Shown: positions 1 to 8,307 of the stretch, one piece after another
How positions within the stretch are numbered: the first letter of the stretch is position 1
How the letters are laid out: each line of letters begins with the position of its first letter
Source of the DNA: CAMYOC01 sp963704875
GTDB lineage: Bacteria; Pseudomonadota; Gammaproteobacteria; Steroidobacterales; XN24
Direction: 5' to 3'
Length of the DNA stretch: 64,000 bases
Assembly (NCBI GenBank): GCA_963704875.1
Contig: CAVPIA010000008.1
Span: 1,550,001 to 1,614,000, forward strand
Made by a program: the position numbers and the translations under genes
The notes under the pieces: model-generated
Seen by the model: only the letters and a program-made list of their open reading frames with translations
Told to the model about the DNA's origin: nothing
Database searches by the model: none

Positions 1-32
1 TCAACCGCTTTAATACGCTCCCTCCCAGTGAT

Positions 33-108
<76 letters not shown>

Positions 109-287
109 TTCTAATCAATAACTTAGCGAATTCGTCGGTCTTTCCGCGCTTCCCGTGCGTGAAGTTTGCGCGAATCAGCCTGCAATCGTCCGCTCGTATT
201 CGGTGCATAGTCGCGCCTCCGATTGCGCCTCGCAGCCTTACAATTTTCAGTTGAATCGTTTCCGTCGATTGGCCCTCAGAGGACCTG

Positions 288-479
288 TTACGGCCAGCTG
301 CTGCCGTCCTGTTCGAGTCCCTCGTCGGTGATCTTCCAATCGCCGATAAAACGGCCAAACTGTGCCAACGGCCCTTCCATGCAGGCGCTCTTCGGCGAGC
401 TTGCGATAGCGTTGTCTTCAGCCTGAGCCGTGACCGCGAGCAACAGGCACGCCAACGGAAGAAGGCGCGTTTTGTTCAT
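288..479 (-). pseudogene. Truncated paralogue of the secreted protein at 11320-11907
   Basis: The reading frame starts at ATG 479 behind GAGGTGGGG and gives about 63 residues. It has a signal peptide (hydrophobic run ending TAQA) and the segment SPKSACMEGPLAQFGRFIGD, followed by WKITDEGLEQDGSSW. This matches, with conservative changes, the N-terminal third of the intact 195-residue protein at 11320 (SPKSACMDGPIAQFGRYIGD). The match ends exactly at the SSW/SGW position, after which the frame meets a stop and the remaining ~120 residues are missing. It is most simply a decayed duplicate. A functional short exported peptide cannot be excluded, because the signal peptide and ribosome site remain intact. 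Confidence 0.7.
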
Positions 480-758
480 CACCCCACCTCAGAAATCCGA
501 CATCCTTCCGCATTCGGCCACAGCCGGGCTGCAGGGTTCAACGAAAGACGCACTCGGGCAAGCGAAAAGCCGCTTGATTGACGCTGTTATGGTGACCACC
601 GTCAGTCATCGAGGGTTTGCTAGTATGAACACCAGCGGCGCTGATCTGCAGCCGCTCGGATTCAGAATCGGGTATCGCCTTTTCCGGCAGGAATATTTTG
701 TCTGCCTTGTAACGTGACTCGCCTGGGTTGGGACCAACGGATGGAAAGTACGCTCGAC

Positions 759-1778
759 ATGAATGACCAGACTAAGGGCATCGTCTACGTTGCCACGAAG
801 AAGGATCGGTACGTTGCGGAGGCTTTCCTGTCGGCGACCAGCGTGAAGACCCTGGCGCCAGATCTGCCGATCACGCTGTTTACCAACCTGGTCGAATCGG
901 CGTTTGCCCGGGCGTCCTGCTTCGATACCGTGATCCCGATAGAAACTGCTGAGAATTTCAACCGAAGCTGGTCGGAGGGTCAGCTGGATCGAATCCGCTG
1001 TCTGCCCCGATCACCCTATGACCTCACGCTTCATCTGGATTCGGACACCCGCGTCTACAGTCCGGCGATCGAATCCGTGTTTGCGCTTCTCGAAGTGCAT
1101 GACATCGCGATGGTCGAATGTGCGACTGACAACAGCTACAGCCGACAACACTATGGACAGCCAATGTTCAATGTCGGTTTCATTTTGTTCCGGAAGTCCG
1201 ACAAGGTAAGTCGCCTGCTAGAAATGTGGGAGGAGAAAACCACCGAGTTTTTCAAATTGGCCACGGCCGACGAGGATCCTCAAATCGAGTGCCTCGCCCA
1301 CCTTTGCGATCCCGCACTGCGCCGAAAATTGCTGCTGATGGACCAGCTGAGCATGGTCCAGCTGCTTAGCCCGCAGGTAAATTTGTGCGGCCTCGATCTG
1401 AGGATCCTCGACGAAAGCTGGAACTATCGGGGCTCTGGTTCGGGACGACCGCCTCCGTCCGATCTCAAGATGAGCCACCATCCTGATCTTCGGAAGCGTC
1501 ACTTCAGCCGTGATATCGCGCTGGCCGCGATGCATTACCAGACCCAGGGCGATCTGGATCTGGCCACGGAGATATTGAAGTGGCTGGATCAGAAACAGCC
1601 CGGCCAGATGGATGTGATGAAGATGTTGATCATCTGTCAGATACAGAAGCACGAATACGCAGATGTGATCAACACCCTGGACCGCTTGCTCGCAAGCTTC
1701 CCGGGTTATGCGTGGGCTGAATCGGCGAGACAAAAAGTCGAGGCACTGCAACACGGGACGGCCCGCACGCGCCCCTGA
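759..1778 (+). CDS. Glycosyltransferase-like protein with DxD motif
   Basis: This is a protein of about 339 residues, taken from ATG 759; a GTG at 714 and an ATG at 741 are in-frame alternatives. The N-terminal part (VYVATKKDRYVAEA) and the motif HLDSDTRVY near residues 92-100 resemble nucleotide-sugar transferases of the GT-A fold, where the D-x-D binds the metal and nucleotide sugar. A second conserved-looking stretch is QPMFNVGFILFRKS. The last ~90 residues look helical and TPR-like. No signal peptide or membrane segment is seen, so it is probably cytoplasmic. Substrate and partner are unknown. It stands alone between the truncated duplicate and an IS3 fragment and has no obvious operon. 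Confidence 0.6.
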   Translation: MNDQTKGIVYVATKKDRYVAEAFLSATSVKTLAPDLPITLFTNLVESAFARASCFDTVIPIETAENFNRSWSEGQLDRIRCLPRSPYDLTLHLDSDTRVYSPAIESVFALLEVHDIAMVECATDNSYSRQHYGQPMFNVGFILFRKSDKVSRLLEMWEEKTTEFFKLATADEDPQIECLAHLCDPALRRKLLLMDQLSMVQLLSPQVNLCGLDLRILDESWNYRGSGSGRPPPSDLKMSHHPDLRKRHFSRDIALAAMHYQTQGDLDLATEILKWLDQKQPGQMDVMKMLIICQIQKHEYADVINTLDRLLASFPGYAWAESARQKVEALQHGTARTRP

Positions 1779-1817
1779 TCTGACACGTTTCGGAATTGTA
1801 GTTTTCTGGCAGGACAT

Positions 1818-2042
1818 GACTGGAATCACAAGCGTGTTCATCGAGTGTACAAGGTGATGAAGCTCACGCTGCCACGGCGGACCAAGCGCCGTCTGCCGCA
1901 GCGCGTGCAGCAACCGAGGCGGGTGGAGGCACGGGTCAATGCCGAGTGGTCGATGGACTTCATGTCCGACACGCTCCACTACGGCGGTCGCACGGGCGAG
2001 GCGGTTGCGGCTAACATTATCGCGCCTTTTTGGCCGCCCTGA
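1818..2042 (+). mobile_element. IS3-family transposase (OrfB) fragment
   Basis: The frame from 1818 reads DWNHKRVHRVYKVMKLTLPR followed by RTKRRLPQRV and then WSMDFMSDTL. This is the characteristic region just before and at the start of the DDE integrase core of IS3-group OrfB proteins, where the first catalytic Asp lies in the W-x-x-D-F-M-S-D motif. After about base 1990 the similarity stops (the usual F-R-x-L-N-V-I-D-D continuation is missing) and a stop follows at 2040. Neither the upstream part, terminal inverted repeats nor an OrfA were found, so this is a dead remnant of one end of an element. Confidence 0.75.
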
Positions 2043-2142
2043 TGCCCGCTCATCCGAGTAACAGGTGGACTAAGTACTCGAGCGGTATCAGTATTCGATC
2101 TGGTATCAGACCTACCGCTCCGCAACACTTTACAGTGAGCAG

Positions 2143-2580
2143 ATGATGCAAGACACCAGGATTTACACAGCCTTGGCCCTCGCCGGTACGATCCCATTCA
2201 TTGCCGGGGCGCTGCTCCCGTTGCTGGGCCATGGCTCGCTGCCGTACCTGGGTCCGCTGGATCGGCTGGTGGCCTCTTATGGGCTCGCGATCATCTGCTT
2301 CCTTGCCGGTGCTCACTGGGGCACCTATCTTTCCGGTCGCTACGTCGGTTCGCTTAACCTGTTTGTCATCAGCAACGTCATATTCCTGGCCGTATGGTTT
2401 GCGTATGTTGGCGCCGGCATCAGATTGGCGATCGGTGTTCAGATTTTCGCGTTCCTGACGCTCCTGTTTATCGATCTGCGCCTTAAATCCGGAGACGTTA
2501 TTACTGCAGCGTATTTCCGCGTGCGCACCGCGGCGACTCTGATCGCCATCGTGTCCCTGATTATCCTGATAGTGCAGTGA
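2143..2580 (+). CDS. DUF3429-like integral membrane protein
   Basis: A small, very hydrophobic 145-residue protein with about five predicted membrane helices (near 8-28, 43-60, 71-88, 93-111 and 128-144). The composition and the motif FLAGAHWGTYL near residue 53 match my recollection of the DUF3429 family, whose function is unknown. Its stop codon overlaps the GTG start of the next gene by four bases, so it is almost certainly cotranscribed with the flavin oxidoreductase and lies just ahead of the photolyase. The ATG at 2146 is an alternative start. Association with flavin and light-related genes suggests a shared regulon, which is inference. Confidence 0.7.
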   Translation: MMQDTRIYTALALAGTIPFIAGALLPLLGHGSLPYLGPLDRLVASYGLAIICFLAGAHWGTYLSGRYVGSLNLFVISNVIFLAVWFAYVGAGIRLAIGVQIFAFLTLLFIDLRLKSGDVITAAYFRVRTAATLIAIVSLIILIVQ

Positions 2581-3563
2581 CGCGGGTTGCGGTCATTGGA
2601 GCAGGCTTGTCCGGGCTTGTTGCCGCGCGTGAACTGAGCAAATGCAGTGAGGTTACGGTTTTCGAAAAGTCTCGCGGCTTTGGGGGCCGGATGGCAACGC
2701 GTTATGGCGCCGGCTTCGAGTTCGATCACGGCGCCCAGTTCTTCACTGCCCGATCACCCGAGTTTCAGGCGTTCCTCGAGCCGCTGATCGCGCACGGCAC
2801 GGTTGCATGCTGGCATGCGCGCTTCGCCGAGCTGCATCGAGAGCAGGTGACTTCGACAGGGGACTGGGACGACGCCTACCCTCACTATGTTGGCGCGCCG
2901 CGCATGAACGCAATCGGCAGTTTTCTTGCCGATGGAGTGACAATTCGGCAGAACACGACCGTCGCACGGCTTGAGCGTGATGCCGATGGCTGGCGCCTGG
3001 CTGAAAGCGACGGCAGCGCGTTAGGCCGGTTCGACTGGGTAGTTTGTGCAATGCCTGCGGCGCAAACTGCTGCCTTGCTGCCAGCCGATTCACGATTGTG
3101 TCGGCTGGCAGAACAGGTGCAAATGCGCGCCTGCTACGCACTGATGCTGGGCTTCGACAAGGCGCTTTCGCTGCCGTGGCAGGCAGCATTGGTGCATGAT
3201 GCCGATATCAGCTGGGTTTCGGTTAACAGCAGCAAACCGCAAAGAACTGACAGGTTTACGCTGGTGGTGCATTCGACGAACGCCTACGCTGACGCCAATC
3301 TCGATATGCGGCTGCCGCTCGTACAGGCGCATTTGCTGCGGGAAGTCTCTGAGCTTATCGGTATCGACTGTGGTCAGGCGTCCTTTTGCGATTTGCAACG
3401 ATGGCGCTACGCAAACGTTGACAAGCAATCGGGACCCCGCTGCCTGGTCGATGCCAAGATGCGGCTCGCAGGCTGCGGCGACTGGCTTCGCCATGGCCGG
3501 GTGGAAGCCGCATTCCTAAGCGGACTAACAGTGGCCGGAAAGCTGCGCGTGCTTTTTGAATGA
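2577..3563 (+). CDS. FAD-dependent amine oxidase/renalase-like oxidoreductase
   Basis: This 328-residue flavoprotein has an N-terminal Rossmann dinucleotide site (VAVIGAGLSGLVAARE, with Gly at 8, 10 and 13), then the FEKSRGFGGRMATR stretch and the FDHGAQFFT motif typical of renalase-like NAD(P)/FAD amine oxidases. Such proteins bind FAD tightly and oxidise amines or reduced nicotinamides; the substrate here is unknown. The GTG start overlaps the preceding DUF3429 gene by four bases. No signal peptide is present, so it is cytoplasmic. A photolyase-family gene follows ~95 bases downstream on the same strand, an arrangement of flavin proteins seen in many proteobacterial photolyase clusters. Confidence 0.85.
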   Translation: MTRVAVIGAGLSGLVAARELSKCSEVTVFEKSRGFGGRMATRYGAGFEFDHGAQFFTARSPEFQAFLEPLIAHGTVACWHARFAELHREQVTSTGDWDDAYPHYVGAPRMNAIGSFLADGVTIRQNTTVARLERDADGWRLAESDGSALGRFDWVVCAMPAAQTAALLPADSRLCRLAEQVQMRACYALMLGFDKALSLPWQAALVHDADISWVSVNSSKPQRTDRFTLVVHSTNAYADANLDMRLPLVQAHLLREVSELIGIDCGQASFCDLQRWRYANVDKQSGPRCLVDAKMRLAGCGDWLRHGRVEAAFLSGLTVAGKLRVLFE

Positions 3564-3658
3564 TGGAGCGCCAGCAGCTCGTGGCGCTAACGACGCTAGC
3601 GCCGCGCCAGGGATATCGAGCCAGGCATGCTCTGCGCGCCGCACGATAAGGATTGCTC

Positions 3659-5140
3659 ATGATGTTGGTGATTCTCGGCAACCAGCTCTTCTCGCCCAGT
3701 CATTTGCCGGCGGCAAAGACGACGCCTGTATTTATGGCGGAAGATATGCAGCTGTGTACCGACGTTCGGCATCACCAGCAGAAAATCGTCCTTTTCCTTG
3801 CAGCGATGCGCTCCTACGCCGATGAGCTCGAAAAGGCCGGCTATCAGCTTACTTATCATCGACTCGATCCATCAGACACCCGAAGTTATGAGGAAAAGCT
3901 CGAAGCAGCGCTGAGCGATTGCGGTGGAACACGCATTCAGCACTTTGAAGTCGAGGATAAGCCGATGGAAAAAAGGCTGGTGGAATTCGCCAGCTGCAAT
4001 GGCTTCGACAGAGATGAACTGACGTCACCTATGTTCACCTGCTCGCGCGACACGTTCTCGGCGTTCGCGAACGACAAGTCACGCTTACTCATGGGCGACT
4101 TCTATAAGCAACAACGCCGCAGTCTTGATGTTCTGATTGGCGCAGATTCAAAGCCGCTGGGCGGGCAATGGAGTTTCGACTCGGACAATCGCAAGAAGCT
4201 GCCACGCAATGTCGAGCCGCCGGAAATGGTCTGGACGACACCAGGTACCCATGAGCAGGACGTCATTGAGCTGGTGCGGCGCCAGTTCAAGGACCATCCG
4301 GGAGACGCCCGGGAGTTTGGCTGGCCTACCACGCGGAGTCAGGCGCGGGAGTGGCTCAAAGACTTCGTCGCCAACCGCCTGCACGATTTCGGGCCTTACG
4401 AAGATGCCATGAGCGCGCGCTCCCCAACCGTTTTCCACAGCGTGCTGAGTCCTTGCCTCAACCTTGGCCTGCTGACCCCGCGAGAAGTTATTGACGCCGC
4501 GCTGGCCCGCGTAGACGAGGTGCCGCTGCAAAGCCTCGAAGGCTTTGTTCGCCAGGTCATCGGGTGGCGAGAGTTTGTCCGCGGCGTCTACCGGAACTAC
4601 AGTGAACAGCAGGACGCTGCCAATTTCTGGTCACATGAACGGGAGATGTCATCCAGCTGGCGTGATGCGACGACTGGTATTCTGCCGCTCGACGAGGCAA
4701 TCCGCGCGGCGACACGATTTGGCTGGACGCATCACATCCCGCGCCTGATGGTGCTCGGCAACCTGATGACACTGTGCGAAATTCGACCATCGAGCGCGCA
4801 TCGCTGGTTCATGGAGATGTTCGTTGATTCCGCGGACTGGGTCATGGGGCCAAACGTCTACGGTATGGGCCTGTTCAGTGATGGCGGCATATTCGCGACA
4901 AAGCCCTACATATGCGGTTCGAATTATCTACTCAAAATGAGCGACCATAAGAAGGGCCCATGGTGCGATATCGTCGACGGCCTCTACTGGCGTTTCATCG
5001 ACAAGCACCGTGAGTTTTTCAGCGGCAACCCGCGTCTTGCGTTGATGCCGAGGGCCTTTGACCGACTGGACAGCGGGCGGCGGACACGGATTCTCACCGC
5101 AGCCAACGCGTTCCTTGAACAGCATACGGTGGCGTCGTAG
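3659..5140 (+). CDS. Cryptochrome/photolyase-related protein (FeS-BCP/CryB-like)
   Basis: A 493-residue protein; ATG 3659 is chosen because AAGGAT lies at 3648-3653. The N-terminal half is the DPRP (deoxyribodipyrimidine photolyase-related) domain beginning VILGNQLF. The C-terminal half is the helical FAD-binding domain with GWREFVRG near 302-309 and PNVYGMGLFSDGG near 398-410. Family members repair (6-4) photoproducts or act as blue-light receptors. Prokaryotic (6-4) photolyases of the PhrB type hold a 4Fe-4S cluster with four Cys, including a C-x-x-C pair. Here the corresponding stretch is short, with Cys at about 373, 419 and 436 (LMTLCE, YICGS, GPWCD) and no C-x-x-C. The cluster is therefore doubtful, and the protein may belong to a related subclass. 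Confidence 0.85.
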   Translation: MMLVILGNQLFSPSHLPAAKTTPVFMAEDMQLCTDVRHHQQKIVLFLAAMRSYADELEKAGYQLTYHRLDPSDTRSYEEKLEAALSDCGGTRIQHFEVEDKPMEKRLVEFASCNGFDRDELTSPMFTCSRDTFSAFANDKSRLLMGDFYKQQRRSLDVLIGADSKPLGGQWSFDSDNRKKLPRNVEPPEMVWTTPGTHEQDVIELVRRQFKDHPGDAREFGWPTTRSQAREWLKDFVANRLHDFGPYEDAMSARSPTVFHSVLSPCLNLGLLTPREVIDAALARVDEVPLQSLEGFVRQVIGWREFVRGVYRNYSEQQDAANFWSHEREMSSSWRDATTGILPLDEAIRAATRFGWTHHIPRLMVLGNLMTLCEIRPSSAHRWFMEMFVDSADWVMGPNVYGMGLFSDGGIFATKPYICGSNYLLKMSDHKKGPWCDIVDGLYWRFIDKHREFFSGNPRLALMPRAFDRLDSGRRTRILTAANAFLEQHTVAS

Positions 5141-5153
5141 GAATCCGGCAGGT

Positions 5154-5711
5154 CTATGCGCCTGACCAGGCTTTCTTTAGCCAGGCCTTAACATGCTTGT
5201 CCACGTCAGTGGTCTTTTCCAGTCGCACCCTGTGGCTGACCATCGCGTTGAAGCTGCCGGATATTTCGAGTCGGCCGCTGGCCGGCTCGCCTTTGATATT
5301 GAGTCCCAGATCAACCCGTGTCCTGGTTGACGGCTGGATGATGGCAAACTGCTTCGAACGACGCAGGCTCACATAGGCTCTCTTCGGCGCAATCTCGATG
5401 TCGCCGCAATCTCTGGCTGCCTGGATCAGTGCATCGTAGATCGGTTTCAAGCCTTCCTTGGCGCCGGCGTATTGAGCGGCCACCAGATCCGTGTCCGCGC
5501 TGCCCGCATCACTCTTCAGGGTTTTGTGCGCGACCAGATTGGCGAAGCCGTGGGTCATGCCATAGTCGGACTTCAAGATCTTTACTATCTCGCCGTGTTT
5601 GACGGCACTGGTTTTCTTCACAATGGCGATCCATTGCGGCAGCGTCTTGCCCGTCTTCTCCGGCATGTTGGCGATCATTGACTGGGCCATTTCTTCAGGC
5701 GATTTTGGCAT
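5154..5711 (-). CDS. DUF4287 (and DUF5655-like) domain protein
   Basis: About 185 residues. The start at 5711 is supported by GGAGAG eight bases upstream. The N-terminal part, SPEEMAQSMIANMPEKTGKT followed by LPQWIAIVKK and HGFANLVAHK, matches the DUF4287 domain. The C-terminal half (KRAYVSLRRSKQFAIIQPST) matches the DUF5655-type domain often fused to it. Function is unknown; no catalytic residues are evident. It is the last gene of a minus-strand operon ArsR-SRPBCC-DUF4287, 13 bases after the SRPBCC stop. This composition is common where an ArsR repressor controls small soluble stress or lipid-binding proteins. Confidence 0.8.
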   Translation of the reverse strand: MPKSPEEMAQSMIANMPEKTGKTLPQWIAIVKKTSAVKHGEIVKILKSDYGMTHGFANLVAHKTLKSDAGSADTDLVAAQYAGAKEGLKPIYDALIQAARDCGDIEIAPKRAYVSLRRSKQFAIIQPSTRTRVDLGLNIKGEPASGRLEISGSFNAMVSHRVRLEKTTDVDKHVKAWLKKAWSGA

Positions 5712-5724
5712 TGATTCTCTCCGC

Positions 5725-6264
5725 TTATTCCTTGCGACCGAGTGGCCACTTCTCCGCACTCATCGATTTCGGAGTAAAAGGGGCCATCAACCGAAACATA
5801 GCCAGCATCAGTCGGGCGCCGAAGCTTACCTTGCCTGTTTCGACATATGCTTTGAGGTTTCGGGTGATGAACCGCGAGCCGTCCGCCATCGATTTCTCGC
5901 TCTTCGAGCCGGCCACTATGCCCTCGGTGATCAGGGTGAATTCGGTTCCCTCGTCTGTTTCCTTCAGTGAGTAGGTGACTTTGGAGGCGGGATCTTCCAA
6001 CGACGTTAACCGGAACGTGGTGACCAGCCGATGCGGCGGTTCCATTTCGAGTATTTCGCCCACCACGGCGACAACCTTGCCATCACCGGACACCACCCGA
6101 TAAGCATTACCGGGACTCATGGCTTTTGCATCCCAGCCCGAGTTCCAGAAGAACGGACGTGGCGAGGACGAGTTGATGAGCTCAGACCAGACCGTCTCAA
6201 TCGGCGCCCTGATCAAGACTTTGTAGAAGGCTCGCTCGGCGTATTTCGTGTCGTGATTCATCAT
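5725..6264 (-). CDS. SRPBCC/AHSA1-like (START-fold) protein
   Basis: A 179-residue protein from ATG 6264 (a second ATG follows at 6261). The pattern KVLIRAPIETVWSELINSSS, then FFWNSGWDA, GEILEMEPPHRLVTTF and a late TEFTLITEG strand is typical of the SRPBCC superfamily with the AHSA1-like hydrophobic cavity. These proteins bind small hydrophobic ligands or chaperone partners; the ligand here cannot be told. Its start overlaps the stop of the upstream ArsR gene (ATGATGA arrangement), showing translational coupling. ArsR-SRPBCC pairs are widespread, with the regulator repressing its own operon. Confidence 0.85.
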   Translation of the reverse strand: MMNHDTKYAERAFYKVLIRAPIETVWSELINSSSPRPFFWNSGWDAKAMSPGNAYRVVSGDGKVVAVVGEILEMEPPHRLVTTFRLTSLEDPASKVTYSLKETDEGTEFTLITEGIVAGSKSEKSMADGSRFITRNLKAYVETGKVSFGARLMLAMFRLMAPFTPKSMSAEKWPLGRKE

Positions 6265-6626
6265 TTGACTCGCTTCTTCTTGTTCTTCGGCTCGGTCCGG
6301 TCGCGGATCTCGGCGAGGTACTTCAATCGCGTTAGCTGGCCGCTCCAATAAGCGCTGTACTCTGTGGTCCAGCGGTCGTAGATCATCTGGATAGGTACCG
6401 CGTTGAAGTAGAGTCGGCGCGTACGCCCGTGCTTCTCCGAGACCAGAAGGCCCGCCTGCTCGAGAACGGCCAGATGCTTCATGACAGCGATGCGGCTGAC
6501 GTCGAACTCAGTAGCGACCGCGCCCACGGCGATGCCGGGGCAATCCTTCACGATATCCAGCATGCGCCGGCGGCTGTCATTCGCAAGCGCGTGAAATACT
6601 GCATCCATATCGTGATCATTAAACAT
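6261..6626 (-). CDS. ArsR/SmtB-type winged-helix regulator
   Basis: A 121-residue winged-helix protein. ALANDSRRRMLDIV begins the first helices, EFDVSRIAVMKHLAVLEQAG at about 40-60 is the recognition helix, and LLVSEKHGRTRRLYFN forms the wing. The Cys-containing metal motif (CVC) of classical arsenic or zinc sensors is absent; the only Cys is near residue 29. This is the usual state for ArsR proteins paired with SRPBCC genes. It likely represses its own operon through the inverted repeat immediately upstream of its start. Confidence 0.88.
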   Translation of the reverse strand: MFNDHDMDAVFHALANDSRRRMLDIVKDCPGIAVGAVATEFDVSRIAVMKHLAVLEQAGLLVSEKHGRTRRLYFNAVPIQMIYDRWTTEYSAYWSGQLTRLKYLAEIRDRTEPKNKKKRVK

Positions 6627-6663
6627 GTAACCTAATAGTTACTCAATTGGGATGCTGTGTCAA
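6627..6663 (-). promoter_or_regulatory. Promoter and putative operator of the ArsR operon
   Basis: On the minus strand a perfect -35 TTGACA (6663-6658) is followed after 17 bases by AACTAT (6640-6635) as a weak -10. Overlapping the -10 and touching the start codon is an imperfect palindrome GTAACCTAATAGTTAC (6627-6642) with 5-bp arms GTAAC/GTTAC. A repressor bound there would block RNA polymerase, so autoregulation by the adjacent ArsR protein is the natural inference. Confidence 0.55.
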
Positions 6664-6855
6664 GCCTTGATGGGTGGCTTGGCTGCTTTGGGTGATCGCT
6701 AAGGTTGGCCCGGTCGAATCAATCCAGGCCATACGATTACCAGGCGACTGAAAGATACGTCCACATCACGCGCGCATCGACCGTGCTGCTTTGTGACAGC
6801 GATGGGCCATCAACGCCAGTCGTCGACTACGGTGATTGCTGCTAGAGTCCACCAA

Positions 6856-8307
6856 ATGCGGTTTGCAAAAGAAAACTACTCCACTACGGGCTTCTTCGAT
6901 GAACTCGTCGCTGAAGACGTCACTGCGCGGCCACATGCGCGGCAGCTGGTGGACTACTTCGACTCAATGGATCCCGGCGAACTGATCGAGCGACAGCGCG
7001 CAGTCGATAGCACGATCGTCGACATGGGCATCAGCTTTACGATCTACTCCGAGGGTGACAACATCGACCGGGCCTGGCCGCTCGACATTATTCCCAGAGC
7101 GATGCCGGGCTCCGAATGGGACAAGGTCGAGCGCGGCCTCATCCAGCGGGTCATCGCGCTGAACCTGTTTATCGATGACCTCTACAACGAGCGCCGGATC
7201 ATCAGGGACAAGGTTGTTCCGGCGGAAATAATCGATAGCTCAAAGAATTACCTTGAGGCCTGTCGCGGCGCAAAGCCACGACATGGCGTCTGGGCACACA
7301 TCTGCGGTTCAGATCTCGTCCGCGACAATGACGGCACGATGTACGTGCTGGAAGACAACCTTCGCGTGCCTTCGGGCGTTTCCTACATGCTCGAAAATCG
7401 CAATGTGATCAAGCGTGTATTTCCTTCGATCTTTCGCAATCACAAGGTCCGGCCAGTCAGTGAATATCCGTCAGCGTTGAACGCGATGCTGCAGTCTATT
7501 GCGCCCGTTAGAGGTGAGGGGAAGCCCGAGATAGTCGTGCTGACGCCGGGCATATTCAACTCGGCATATTTCGAACACAGCTATCTGGCACGCACCATGG
7601 GTGTCGAGCTTGTCGAAGGCAGCGATCTGCTCGTAGCCGACGATGACTGCGTGTATATGCACACCATCGATGGACCGAAGCGTGTCGATACGATCTATCG
7701 TCGCATAGACGACACGTTCATAGATCCCGAAGTATTCCAGCCGGATTCGATGCTTGGTGTGCCGGGCATCATGCGCGCCTGGCGTGCCGGCAACGTTTCG
7801 CTGGCCAATGCCCCTGGATCCGGCGTCGCCGACGACAAAGTCGTTTACTCCTATGTTCCGGATATCATTCGCTACTATCTTGGCGAAGACGAGGCTATAC
7901 CGAACGTACCGACATGGAGATGCTCGGATCCCAAACATCTGGAGCACGTGCTTGCCAACATCAAGGATCTGGTCGTCAAGCCTGCGAACGAGTCCGGCGG
8001 CTACGGCATGTTGATCGGGCCACATGCCTCTGGCGCCGAGCACGCGAAGTTTCGCGAGCTGTTGAAAGCCGATCCGCGTAACTACATAGCCCAGCCCACC
8101 CTGTCCCTGTCCACCGCACCAACGCTCTGCGACGGAAATCTGGAGCCCCGCCATCTCGATTTGCGCCCATTTATCTTGCAGGGAGACAAGGTCTCAGTGA
8201 CCGCCGGTGGCCTGACCCGCGTTGCAATGCGCAAGGGGTCGCTGGTCGTCAATTCGTCGCAAGGCGGCGGTAGCAAGGACACCTGGATTGTCGAGGATGG
8301 CGACTGA
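6856..8307 (+). CDS. Circularly permuted ATP-grasp protein (DUF404/DUF407, COG2308-like)
   Basis: A 483-residue protein from ATG 6856. Recognisable family segments include FFDELVAEDVTARPHARQLV near the start, VLEDNLRVPSGVSYMLENR near 175-195, DLVVKPANESGGYGMLIGP near 375-393 and a terminal SSQGGGSKDTW. ATP-grasp enzymes form peptide-like bonds through acyl-phosphates, and this subfamily is predicted to attach amino acids or peptides to an unknown substrate. Its stop overlaps the start of the alpha-E gene by one base. ATP-grasp plus alpha-E plus Anbu is a recurrent bacterial gene set. Confidence 0.9.
   Translation: MRFAKENYSTTGFFDELVAEDVTARPHARQLVDYFDSMDPGELIERQRAVDSTIVDMGISFTIYSEGDNIDRAWPLDIIPRAMPGSEWDKVERGLIQRVIALNLFIDDLYNERRIIRDKVVPAEIIDSSKNYLEACRGAKPRHGVWAHICGSDLVRDNDGTMYVLEDNLRVPSGVSYMLENRNVIKRVFPSIFRNHKVRPVSEYPSALNAMLQSIAPVRGEGKPEIVVLTPGIFNSAYFEHSYLARTMGVELVEGSDLLVADDDCVYMHTIDGPKRVDTIYRRIDDTFIDPEVFQPDSMLGVPGIMRAWRAGNVSLANAPGSGVADDKVVYSYVPDIIRYYLGEDEAIPNVPTWRCSDPKHLEHVLANIKDLVVKPANESGGYGMLIGPHASGAEHAKFRELLKADPRNYIAQPTLSLSTAPTLCDGNLEPRHLDLRPFILQGDKVSVTAGGLTRVAMRKGSLVVNSSQGGGSKDTWIVEDGD

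Noticed and set aside
1218..1979. 253-codon minus-strand frame
   Set aside because: It is antisense to the glycosyltransferase-like gene and the IS3 fragment, with low-quality composition and no motif.
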